Source of the DNA: Bacillota bacterium
Lineage (GTDB): Bacteria; Bacillota; Clostridia; Christensenellales; SZUA-584
Direction: 5' to 3'
Length of the DNA stretch: 64,000 bases
NCBI GenBank assembly: GCA_023436115.1
Contig: JAEZKQ010000003.1
Span: 1 to 64,000 of the forward strand
In this document: positions 26,501-33,805 of the stretch, in pieces
How positions within the stretch are numbered: position 1 is the first letter of the stretch
Layout of the letters: each line of letters opens with the position of its first letter
Program-made: the position numbers and the translations under genes
Notes under the pieces: model-generated
Told to the model about the DNA's origin: nothing
Seen by the model: only the letters and a program-made list of their open reading frames with translations
Databases searched by the model: none

Positions 26501-26788
26501 AAGGCCCGTCTGTCCGCCCAACGTCGCAATAATGCCCTGAGGGCGCTCCTGACGCAGTATGGCGCTCACTGTGTCCAGCGTGATGGGTTCGATATACACA
26601 CGGTCAGCCATCTCCTCGTCCGTCATGATGGTGGCGGGGTTCGAGTTGATGAGCACGACCTCGTAGTTCTCTTCACGTAAAGCCTTGCAGGCCTGTGTGC
26701 CCGAATAATCGAATTCGGCAGCCTGCCCGATGACGATCGGCCCGGAGCCGATCACGAGTATCTTGGTTAGGTCCTCTCTTTTGGGCAT
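23585..26788 (-). CDS. carB: Carbamoyl phosphate synthase large subunit
   Basis: 1067 residues, full length. Two ATP-grasp halves each begin with a KILVIGSGPIVIGQAAEFDYSGTQ-like Rossmann block (residue 8 and about 550). The PTYKMVDTC oligomerisation region lies between them. A C-terminal MGS allosteric domain (about 930-1067) carries ITSMDTLKALLSV. It makes carbamoyl phosphate for arginine and pyrimidines using ammonia from CarA. No carA is adjacent, so the small subunit must be encoded elsewhere. Confidence 0.97.
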   Translation of the reverse strand: MPKREDLTKILVIGSGPIVIGQAAEFDYSGTQACKALREENYEVVLINSNPATIMTDEEMADRVYIEPITLDTVSAILRQERPQGIIATLGGQTGLNMAVELAESGILDELGIELLGTSLESIKLAEDRELFKATMERIGEKIARSVIASSITEAVAFAEVAGFPIIIRPAYTLGGTGGGIAYNMEELKNITAQGLSFSMIAQVLLEQSVAGYKEIEYEVMRDANDNCIVVCNMENFDPVGIHTGDSIVLAPSQTLSDKEYQMLRSASIKIIRALKIKGGCNIQFALNPDNYDYVVIEVNPRVSRSSALASKATGYPIARAAAKIAVGYGLDEITNPITGETCACFEPALDYVVTKVPRWPFDKFVTATRTLGTQMKATGEVMAIGRNIEESLLKAIDSLDVKLDYQLGMKSIALWTNEELENSLKNPDDERIFVISEALDRGYTIDQIFEMTRIDKFFISKLKNIVDIARELKSCTIDTLPVALLKKCKRYGFGDSYIANLLGSQEAAIKALRIALAIKPTYKMVDTCAGEFEAKTPYYYSCYDTADESRDSGRKKVVVLGSGPIRIGQGIEFDYCSVHSVLALKKLGYESIIINSNPETVSTDFDTSDKLYFEPLTRECVLDVIQHENPEGVIVQFGGQTAINLAAPLAKVGVKILGTSVDGIDRAEDRDRFLKALEKLGIPLPAGATAFSLADAKDIAESIGFPVLVRPSYVLGGRAMEIVYNTKELKDYMTAAAKISPEHPVLIDKYVMGKEVEIDGISDGADALIVGVMEHIERAGVHSGDSFAVYPPQTLSPDTKSTIVDYAIRIGKELGIKGLYNIQFVIDPTGKVYVLEVNPRASRTVPILSKVTGVPMVALATRIMMGETLAGMGYATGLYKESKLITVKAPVFSFSKLTTVDIFLGPEMKSTGEVMGTDESYLAALKKAFVASGVKPPRADLPILFSITERDKKEAIASARQMKDMGFAIACTDHTYDYFSKQGLDCTLVSKDHVIMALKDRQISMVINTPTRGKLLDRLGFILRRTAMEFNVPCITSMDTLKALLSVMSADNIQEHHIPLGDYLKY

Positions 26789-26803
26789 GTAAGCTCCTCC
26801 TGT

Positions 26804-27997
26804 TTAATGTAAGAGCGTCTTTTCAAGCGTTTCCAAAAGACTGTCGATATGCGTTTTCTGTATCACGTACGGCGGCAGGAACCGCAGTACATTCGTGCCC
26901 GCCGTGGCTGTGACAAACCCCAGACCCAGCAGCGTCTTTTTCATCTCCAGCGCCGATACGGATGGGTCCAGATCAAGGCCCAGCATCAAGCCGCGTCCGC
27001 GCACCTCGCGTATCACGGTGCATTTCTCTTTGAGCGAGAGCAGCTTCTCCATAAAATATGCACCTGTCTGCTTGACATGCGCCAATATGTCCGTATCCAG
27101 CAGCTTGTTTGTCACGTAATACGCCGCCGCGCAGGCCAGATAGTTGCCGCCGAATGTGGAGCCGTGGTCGCCCGGGGCAAAAGCCTTCGCGGCTTCGCCG
27201 CATGTGAGAAACGCGCCGATAGGCACGCCCGAACCCAAGGCCTTGGCCAGCACCACCACATCGGGCTTAGCGCCCAGTGCGGGAGACGCGAGCAGCTCAC
27301 CCGTGCGCCCCATGCCCGTCTGTATCTCGTCGGCGATCATGAGCGCGCCCACTTTATCACACACGCGCCTCACCGCCTGATAATAATCGCTCGTGATGGG
27401 AATCACACCGCCTTCACCCAATATGGGCTCAATAAGCACAGCCGCTGTCCCCTCGCTCACCGCCGCTTCCAATGCCGAAACGTCATTCGGCGCCACATAA
27501 CTAAACGATTCGATCAAAGGCTCAAACGCTTCATGGAACCTGCGCTGCCCTGTAGCGGCCAGCGCCGCCAATGTGCGCCCGTGGAAGCTGCCCTTCATCG
27601 TGACCACCTGAGTACGCGGTTTTCCCGCGGCATAATGGTACTTGCGCGCGACCTTCAGCGCGCCTTCGATGGCTTCCGTGCCGCTGTTGGCCAGAAACAT
27701 GTTGGCGTATCCGGTCGCCTCGCAAAGCTTTTGGGCCAGCTTCGCCTGTGTTTCGCTATAAAAGTAGTTTCCGGTGTGCATTAGGCTGTTCACCGTGTCA
27801 CAAAGCGCCTTTTTAAAGCCCTCGTCCGAATAGCCAAGACAGTTGACAGCGATGCCTGAAAGAAAATCGGTGTACCGCTTGCCCTCGTTGTCGAAAAGAT
27901 AGACATCCTCGCCCCTCACAAAACTGACGGGTAGCCGTTTGCCAAACACGGGGCTGTAATACTTTTGATCAAGCTGTGAGATTTGATCTATATTCAT
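26804..27997 (-). CDS. argD: Acetylornithine aminotransferase
   Basis: 397-residue class III PLP aminotransferase converting N-acetylglutamate semialdehyde to N-acetylornithine. Conserved segments: ANSGTEAIEGALKVARKYH, FHGRTLAALAATG, the Asp in LMIADEIQTGMGRTG and the PLP lysine in VVVLAKALGSGVPIGA. It sits between argB and carB with gaps of 3 and 15 nt. Ornithine aminotransferase is a theoretical alternative, but the operon argues for ArgD. Confidence 0.95.
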   Translation of the reverse strand: MNIDQISQLDQKYYSPVFGKRLPVSFVRGEDVYLFDNEGKRYTDFLSGIAVNCLGYSDEGFKKALCDTVNSLMHTGNYFYSETQAKLAQKLCEATGYANMFLANSGTEAIEGALKVARKYHYAAGKPRTQVVTMKGSFHGRTLAALAATGQRRFHEAFEPLIESFSYVAPNDVSALEAAVSEGTAAVLIEPILGEGGVIPITSDYYQAVRRVCDKVGALMIADEIQTGMGRTGELLASPALGAKPDVVVLAKALGSGVPIGAFLTCGEAAKAFAPGDHGSTFGGNYLACAAAYYVTNKLLDTDILAHVKQTGAYFMEKLLSLKEKCTVIREVRGRGLMLGLDLDPSVSALEMKKTLLGLGFVTATAGTNVLRFLPPYVIQKTHIDSLLETLEKTLLH

Positions 27998-28000
27998 TAT

Positions 28001-28867
28001 TTACTCCCTCACCATTGTGCCGATGCCGGTGTCTGTGAATATCTCAAGCAATATCGGATGCGGTATCGTGCCGTTGAGTATATGCGTGCGTTTTACGCCG
28101 CTTTGTATGGCTTTGATGCAGCCCTCCACCTTGGGCAGCATGCCGCCGGTGATCACGCCAGTGTTGATATATTTGTAGATTTCATCGATGGATATTTCAT
28201 AGATCAGCGTGGACGGGTCGTTTGGCACGGTTCGGATACCGTCGATGTCGGTTAAGAACATGAGCTTCTCTGCGCTGAGCGCCGCGGCGATCTCTCCCGC
28301 CACGGTGTCCGCGTTGATATTGAAGCTTTCGCCGCTCTCACCCACGCCAATGGGCGCGATAACCGGGATATATTCATCCATAGCGAGCGTATTAAGCAGC
28401 TTCGTGTTGATTTCGGTGATTTTGCCTACCCGCCCCAAATCGTAGCCGTCGTCCGCGAGCATCTTCTCGGCCTTGATAAGCCCCGCGTCCTTGCCGCAAA
28501 GCCCGATGGCCTTAGCGCCTGCCATGCCCAGCTGAGATACGATATCCTTATTGATTTTGCCTGTGAGCACCATCTGCACCACCTCCATGGTGGCCGGGTC
28601 GGTCACGCGCAGGCCGTTATGAAACTCAGGCTCGATCTCATACAATTTGAGCATTTTGTTGATATCGCCCCCGCCGCCGTGCACCACGATGGGGTTCATA
28701 CCGACGTATTTGAGCAGCGTGATGTCCTGCATGATTTTTTCAGACAGCTCGGCAGTCAGCATGGCCGCGCCGCCGTATTTGATGACCACCGTTTTGCCGG
28801 ACAGCCGCCGTATATAAGGCAGCGCTTCTATGAGTATATTGGCTTTTTCAAATAACTTATCCATCAT
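28001..28867 (-). CDS. argB: Acetylglutamate kinase
   Basis: About 288 residues (MMDKLFEKANILIEALPYIRRL). It phosphorylates N-acetylglutamate. GKTVVIKYGGAAM (phosphate binding) and the glycine-rich IVVHGGGGDINKML are present, as is the C-terminal GGMLPKVEGCIKAI. Length and the N-terminal helix match the arginine-inhibited class. The start is ambiguous: ATG 28864, 28867 and 28879 are all in frame, and the coding ends of argC and argB touch. Confidence 0.94.
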   Translation of the reverse strand: MMDKLFEKANILIEALPYIRRLSGKTVVIKYGGAAMLTAELSEKIMQDITLLKYVGMNPIVVHGGGGDINKMLKLYEIEPEFHNGLRVTDPATMEVVQMVLTGKINKDIVSQLGMAGAKAIGLCGKDAGLIKAEKMLADDGYDLGRVGKITEINTKLLNTLAMDEYIPVIAPIGVGESGESFNINADTVAGEIAAALSAEKLMFLTDIDGIRTVPNDPSTLIYEISIDEIYKYINTGVITGGMLPKVEGCIKAIQSGVKRTHILNGTIPHPILLEIFTDTGIGTMVRE

Positions 28868-29898
28868 TATAAATACCATCCCGTTTCGTTAAGTCCGGCA
28901 GTTTCATCGAAACCGCACATGATGTTCATATTCTGTACAGCTTGCCCCGCCGCGCCTTTGATGAGGTTGTCAAGGCAGGAGACGATGACGAGCCGATTCA
29001 CGCGCTTATCCAGCACGAAGCCGATCGCGCAGGTATTGCTGCCCGTCACATGCTTGATTTCAGGCAGAGAGCCTTCAAATATATGCACAAAGGGTTCGTT
29101 TTTATACATTGCATAAGCGTCAGCGATATCTTTTTCGCTGATGCCCTGTTTGGGCGTTGCGTATATCGTCGAGATAATGCCGCGCTTGATGGGCAGCAGA
29201 TGCGGCGTAAATGAGACCGTCACGTCTGTGTCCGCGGCAAGGCTTAGTTCCTGCTCGATTTCCGAGGTGTGGCGGTGCGTACCCACGCCATACGCTTTAA
29301 CCGATTCGTCTACCTCGCAAAAGGCGTTGGCCAGCTTTTCGCTGCGCCCCGCGCCGCTCACGCCCGACTTTGCATCAATAATAATGCCGCAGCTATCGAT
29401 CACGCTGCTCTTAAGCAGCGGATACAGCGCAAGTATAGAGCAGGTGGTGTAGCAGCCCGGATTTCCCACGAGTTTCGTGGCCGCGATGTTCTTGCGGTAA
29501 AGCTCCGGCATGCCGTAAACGCTTTGCGTCAGCAGTTCCTTGGCCGTGTGAGGCAGCTTATACCATGTCTCATAAACGCTTGCGTCCGTGTATCGAAAAT
29601 CGCCCGACAGATCGATCACTTTTGTGCCGTTTTTTAAAAGTTCAGGAACGGCCGCAGCCGAAGCGCCGTGCGGCAGACAAGTCAGCACAATATCGCTGTC
29701 TTTCGCGATTGTTTCTAAATTCATTTCTTCCAGTATATAATCGCGCTTTGTAAAGCTGGGGTAAATGCTGCTCATACGCTGCCCCGCAAAGCTTTTAGAT
29801 ACGGCATGCTGTATGCTGACCTGCGCATGGGTGCTCAGCAAACGCATCAGCTCCGCGCCTGCATATCCTGTTGCACCAATCACACTCACGTTGACCAC
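28867..29898 (-). CDS. argC: N-acetyl-gamma-glutamyl-phosphate reductase
   Basis: 343 residues. The N-terminal NAD(P) fold VSVIGATGYAGAELMRLL is followed by the catalytic cysteine in LVGNPGCYTT and the C-terminal HRHTSEIEQEL and FTPHLLPIKRGI blocks. The start is GTG with AAGGAGG seven bases upstream. It is first in the argC-argB-argD-carB-argF operon, directly behind the ARG-box promoter. argJ, which follows argC in many Firmicutes, is absent. Confidence 0.95.
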   Translation of the reverse strand: MVNVSVIGATGYAGAELMRLLSTHAQVSIQHAVSKSFAGQRMSSIYPSFTKRDYILEEMNLETIAKDSDIVLTCLPHGASAAAVPELLKNGTKVIDLSGDFRYTDASVYETWYKLPHTAKELLTQSVYGMPELYRKNIAATKLVGNPGCYTTCSILALYPLLKSSVIDSCGIIIDAKSGVSGAGRSEKLANAFCEVDESVKAYGVGTHRHTSEIEQELSLAADTDVTVSFTPHLLPIKRGIISTIYATPKQGISEKDIADAYAMYKNEPFVHIFEGSLPEIKHVTGSNTCAIGFVLDKRVNRLVIVSCLDNLIKGAAGQAVQNMNIMCGFDETAGLNETGWYL

Positions 29899-29930
29899 GA
29901 AAGAGATCCTCCTTAATTTAACTATTTATA

Positions 29931-29960
29931 AATATACGTTAAAATGCATAAAAATGCAAC
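29931..29960 (-). promoter_or_regulatory. Promoter and ARG box of the arginine operon
   Basis: On the minus strand TTGCAT (29959-29954), 17 nt and TATATT (29936-29931). The palindrome TGCATAAAAATGCA (29945-29958) overlaps the -35 and spacer. It matches the ArgR/AhrC box of Bacillus and Clostridium. Arginine-bound ArgR would block this promoter. Confidence 0.85.
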
Positions 29961-30036
29961 ATCTTTTTTGGGAATAACCGCGTAGCATTTCTGCCAAACT
30001 AGAATCAACATCACAGGCTTTAAAGGGGGCGTTCGT

Positions 30037-31215
30037 ATGAGAAAAGTGATACTATTACTGTCCGTGCTTGCCGTTATCGCGGTTGGCTGGTTTTTGTACT
30101 TTAACGAGGGCGATTCTATCGCCTTTGTAAGTCTTTACGAGGTAAAGGCGGCCGATCTTTCCAATACGCTGGAATTTTCGGGTGAAGTATCACCCACAAA
30201 AATATACAGCGTAATGAGTGAAACAGGAGGAACGATTGAATCGATGGCGGTATCCGAGGGCAGCCGCGTCAGCAAGGGTGATACGCTTTTTCAGCTTGAT
30301 GACTCTAAGGTTCAGGCACAGCTTAAGCAGGCTCAGCTTCAATATGAAGCGCTGTTAGATTCACAGGCACAAATGACAATGGCACAGCCCGGCTCAGATA
30401 CTATCATGGAGCAAAAGGCCAAGGTGGCTCTGGCGCTTTCTCAAACGACGGGCTACGACTACGAATCTTTAAACGAAGCGTTTGGCAGCAAAGCGGCGCA
30501 GGCCGTCAGCCAAACTGGTTCATCGCTCTCGCAAAGCCTGAACTCATTATCCGCCGCAAATTCACTCGCAGGCGCTGTTACCGATTTGGGCAGCCAGATA
30601 GAACTGGCCGAGCTGTCGGTTCAGCAGCTCAAAAACGCCATTCAACGCATGACATACAAAAGCCTCATCAGCGGCACAGTGGTGTCTATGAATATCCATC
30701 TTGGCGAGGTGCTCTCTCCGGGCATACCCGCCATGGTCATTGCCGATACCGATAACACGATCATTACCGGTTATGTATACGAAAAGGACTTAGCCGACTT
30801 AAAAGTAGGTATAGATGCCACGATTTTAACCGACGAAGGCAAGTTTAAAGGTAAGCTGACAAGCATCGGCAGTGCCGCAACGGATGTGGGCAACGCAACC
30901 GCTTTTGATACGATGGCCAAGGTGCAGATCACGCCTGATGGCAAGTTTAAAAAAATGATCGGGGCCGTGGTTGATCTGAAAATCGTTTTAAGCCGCAAGG
31001 AGGATGTGCTGAGCATCCCGCTTGATTGCCTGACAGATGACAATTGCGTTTTTGTGCTGGGTGAAAATGACGTGGCGGAAAAGCGCGCTATCATCACCGG
31101 CTTTGAGGACAGCCAAAACATTGAAGTTATTGGTGGGCTCAATGCCGGAGATAAAGTCATCGCGTCTCCGAACGACATAAAGGAGGGTCAGAAGGTCAAT
31201 TATGATAGAGGTTAA
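30037..31215 (+). CDS. Periplasmic-adaptor-type subunit of a MacAB-like ABC exporter
   Basis: 392 residues. A short cytoplasmic start and one membrane helix (about 4-22) precede the barrel-sandwich hybrid halves: SVMSETGGTIESMAVSEGSRVSKGDTLFQLDD at about 60-92 and MTYKSLISGTVVSMNIHLGEVLSPG at about 205. A helical hairpin lies between them. Beta-barrel and membrane-proximal domains follow. It is the HlyD/MacA/YknX type, acting outside the membrane of a Gram-positive cell. It overlaps the ATPase gene by 14 nt. Confidence 0.9.
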   Translation: MRKVILLLSVLAVIAVGWFLYFNEGDSIAFVSLYEVKAADLSNTLEFSGEVSPTKIYSVMSETGGTIESMAVSEGSRVSKGDTLFQLDDSKVQAQLKQAQLQYEALLDSQAQMTMAQPGSDTIMEQKAKVALALSQTTGYDYESLNEAFGSKAAQAVSQTGSSLSQSLNSLSAANSLAGAVTDLGSQIELAELSVQQLKNAIQRMTYKSLISGTVVSMNIHLGEVLSPGIPAMVIADTDNTIITGYVYEKDLADLKVGIDATILTDEGKFKGKLTSIGSAATDVGNATAFDTMAKVQITPDGKFKKMIGAVVDLKIVLSRKEDVLSIPLDCLTDDNCVFVLGENDVAEKRAIITGFEDSQNIEVIGGLNAGDKVIASPNDIKEGQKVNYDRG

Positions 31216-31879
31216 CAATCTATATAAAACCTATGGCCGCGGTGAAGCCCGCGTTCACGCATTGCAGGGCATATCGCTGAAAATCTGCCAAGGCGGATTC
31301 CTGGCCGTCATGGGGCCGTCCGGCTCCGGCAAGACCACGTTGATGAATATATTAGGCTGCATCGATACGCAGTCGCAGGGCGATTACCTATTCGCTGGCA
31401 CCAACGTCAAGCGGCTCAACAAGCAAAGCAAGGTGTTTTTGCGAAACAGACGCATCGGCTTTATATTTCAGTCTTTTTATCTGCTGCCCACGCTGACTGC
31501 CAGGCAGAATATCGAGCTGCCTATGGTATATTCGGGCATACCGGTCAAAGAACGACGCAAAAAATCATCCGAGCTTTTGGAGCTCACGGGCCTGACCAGC
31601 CGTGCCTCACATTTGCCCAGCGAGCTTTCTGGCGGACAGCGCCAGCGTGTGGCCATTGCGCGTGCGCTCGTCAATTCCCCCAGCCTGATTCTTGCCGACG
31701 AGCCAACAGGCAATTTGGACAGCCGCACCGGCAACGATATCATGCGCATGCTGATCGATCTGAACCTGCAGGGTGCAACAATCATGCTCATCACGCACGA
31801 AAAAGCCGTGGCGCAGTGCGCAAAAGAGCTGATTGTGCTAAAAGACGGCCGCATAGTGAGCGAGGCTGAGTGCTCATGA
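31202..31879 (+). CDS. MacB/LolD-type ABC transporter ATPase
   Basis: 225 residues. Walker A GPSGSGKTTLMNILGCID, Q-loop FIFQSFYLLPTLTARQNIELPM, signature LSGGQRQRVAIARALV, Walker B LILADEPTGNLD and switch His ITHEKAV are present. The LDS...PTGNLD form is typical of the MacB/LolD/FtsE group that drives mechanotransmission permeases. Its stop overlaps the permease start (ATGA). Confidence 0.94.
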   Translation: MIEVNNLYKTYGRGEARVHALQGISLKICQGGFLAVMGPSGSGKTTLMNILGCIDTQSQGDYLFAGTNVKRLNKQSKVFLRNRRIGFIFQSFYLLPTLTARQNIELPMVYSGIPVKERRKKSSELLELTGLTSRASHLPSELSGGQRQRVAIARALVNSPSLILADEPTGNLDSRTGNDIMRMLIDLNLQGATIMLITHEKAVAQCAKELIVLKDGRIVSEAECS

Positions 31880-33045
31880 AATTTAGCGATTATTTAAGCA
31901 TTGCGGGCCATCAGATCAAGAAAAACAGGCTGCGTACTGCGCTCACTGTTTTGGGTATCATGATTGGTATCGCTTCAATGATCACCGTGATATCCGTGGG
32001 CAACGGCGGTCAGAAAATGATAAACGCCGAGCTTTCCAAATTCGGCATCAATCGCGTTTGGTTCTTCCCCAACGATTTGCGCGGACCCAACGATATCCTC
32101 GTGATGAGCGATGTCACAATGCTTCAGGGCATAACGGGCATCAATGAAGTAGCGCCCAGCGCATATGAAAAAAGCTATCTGTCCACCGATCGTAAAAAAA
32201 TCGCTTCGGACGTGGTGGGCACCACCACGGCGCTTTTTGACATGGAACAGATGACGTTTCTTGAAGGGCGCGGCCTCACCGACAAGGATATCGAATACGC
32301 GCGGCAGGTGGTGGTTTTGAGCCAGGAAGCCAAGGAAGAGCTTTTCGGAGACAAAAAAGCCGAGGGCGAAAAGGTCAGCATCAATGGCCAGAAATATACC
32401 GTCGTGGGTGTGGAAAAGGAAGACCAGTCGATTTACTCGTCGTTTTTTTCGGGCAAGTGCTACATACCCGTGACCACGTTCACGGCCATGTTCTCCAACA
32501 ACTATCTGGACGAAATCTCCGTTTCGGTGTTGAACACCGATGTGCTGGACGGTGTGATCGAAGACTGTGTGTCGCGGCTGCTCGGCAAATACGGAGAGGG
32601 CACGATCAAAATCATCAACTTAACAAAAGAGCTGCAAAACGCGCAAAATATACTGGATATATTCAAAACGGTGGTGGGCGCGGTGGCGGCCATTGCGCTG
32701 GTCGTGGGCGGTATCGGCATCATGAACATTATGCTGGTCACCATAAAGGAACGCACGCGCGAGATTGGTATACGCAAGGCGCTGGGCGCTGGCGAGCACC
32801 ATATACTCGGACAGTTTCTTGCCGAAGCGTTGTTTTACGCCATGCTGGGCGGTTTCTTGGGGATTATCGTCGGCGTTTTGCTGACCAAGGCGGCAGGCGG
32901 CATTCTGGGCATCCAGGCAGAGGTGTCGGCTTCGGCGGCCACGCTCAGCGTGCTGTTCTCAGCGACAGTCGGCATCGTTTTTGGGCTCATGCCCGCGTAT
33001 AAAGCCTCCAAGCTGGACCCCGTTGAGGCGCTGCGGCACGAATAA
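31876..33045 (+). CDS. MacB/FtsX-type ABC permease
   Basis: 389 residues. One N-terminal membrane helix (LRTALTVLGIMIGIASMITVISVGNGG), then a large extracytoplasmic domain (about 55-265), then three C-terminal helices with the VVGGIGIMNIMLVTIKERTREIGIRKALGA motif of MacB_PCD/FtsX families. With the two preceding genes it forms a tripartite Gram-positive exporter, probably for peptides or antimicrobials. An in-frame GTG at 31870 exists, but the ATG at 31876 has the overlap typical of these operons. Confidence 0.94.
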   Translation: MKFSDYLSIAGHQIKKNRLRTALTVLGIMIGIASMITVISVGNGGQKMINAELSKFGINRVWFFPNDLRGPNDILVMSDVTMLQGITGINEVAPSAYEKSYLSTDRKKIASDVVGTTTALFDMEQMTFLEGRGLTDKDIEYARQVVVLSQEAKEELFGDKKAEGEKVSINGQKYTVVGVEKEDQSIYSSFFSGKCYIPVTTFTAMFSNNYLDEISVSVLNTDVLDGVIEDCVSRLLGKYGEGTIKIINLTKELQNAQNILDIFKTVVGAVAAIALVVGGIGIMNIMLVTIKERTREIGIRKALGAGEHHILGQFLAEALFYAMLGGFLGIIVGVLLTKAAGGILGIQAEVSASAATLSVLFSATVGIVFGLMPAYKASKLDPVEALRHE

Positions 33046-33197
33046 AACCGACGGCACGCTGTCTGTTTGCGGGGGCGGTCTTGTGGATAACGGCTGGCAG
33101 TACTACGATGCGGCTAAGCCGCTTGAAGCCCGTCGGCAACCTATAAAGAAGCAAAGGTTTAGGCCAGAATTCTTTGAACTGATTAGGAGTTGAACCT

Positions 33198-33533
33198 TGA
33201 ACAGCTTAAAGCCGATTGAAATGGCCATCACGTATATCGAAAACCATTTGGGTGATGTGTGCATGGAGCTTTGGCAACCATGTCGCATGCCATCCCACAC
33301 GCAAGCCCCTCGGGCCGCAGCTTTGGCGTCTGTGAATGCGTAAGACAATAGTATTCACGCATACGGGCAGCTTAAAAAGTATACGGCACTTGGCGCTTGC
33401 CAGTAAAGCACGGCTTGACGGTTCCGAAGATTGAGCTTGACGACGGGCGTTTCCTAGGGAGCGACCATCCCGGATCGCAGCTTGATATTTATATCCCCTT
33501 AAAAGACCAAACAGTTCTTGTCCATACGCCATA
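33198..33533 (+). pseudogene. AraC/GyrI-type regulator remnant
   Basis: The start MNSLKPIEMAITYIENHLGDV matches the first helix of AraC-family regulators. The helix-turn-helix is missing, a stop follows, and another frame near 33430-33533 reads IELDDGRFLGSDHPGSQLDIYIPLKDQ, like the end of a GyrI-type ligand-binding domain. The whole is about 110 codons instead of about 290. The preceding 33050-33195 holds another short open stretch ending FRPEFFELIRS that I do not recognise. Confidence 0.55.
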
Positions 33534-33553
33534 GGTCGTTTTTTCTGCAACTT

Positions 33554-33805
33554 TTTTTGCCCTTATTTATCCTAATAACTATAGTATTTATTAAAATTAA
33601 CTTGTCTTATAGTTTGTTTAACTAAAATATTATATTAATAGGGATTTTTATGTTTTTTATTCAATAATAAGTTTTTATTTTGTTTTTTAGTTTATAAATA
33701 AGGCAGACGATAATCTTCCCGAATAATAACAGCGACTATATATTTGGCATTTTTGCGTTACCAATAAATAATAACCCAACTAATAAAACGGAGGAATTGC
33801 CAGTC
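33554..33805. other. AT-rich gap before the chemoreceptor
   Basis: About 250 bases of AT-rich sequence without an open frame of note. GGAGG at 33790-33794 serves the next gene. A flagellar-type promoter could not be confirmed. Confidence 0.5.

Noticed and set aside
26060..26680. 206-codon frame opposite carB
   Set aside because: Antisense of a conserved enzyme gene, rich in His/Arg/Gln as expected of a shadow frame.
33690..33720. Possible sigma-D (flagellar) promoter before the chemoreceptor
   Set aside because: GACGATAAT resembles the -10 element, but no TAAA element lies at the required distance.
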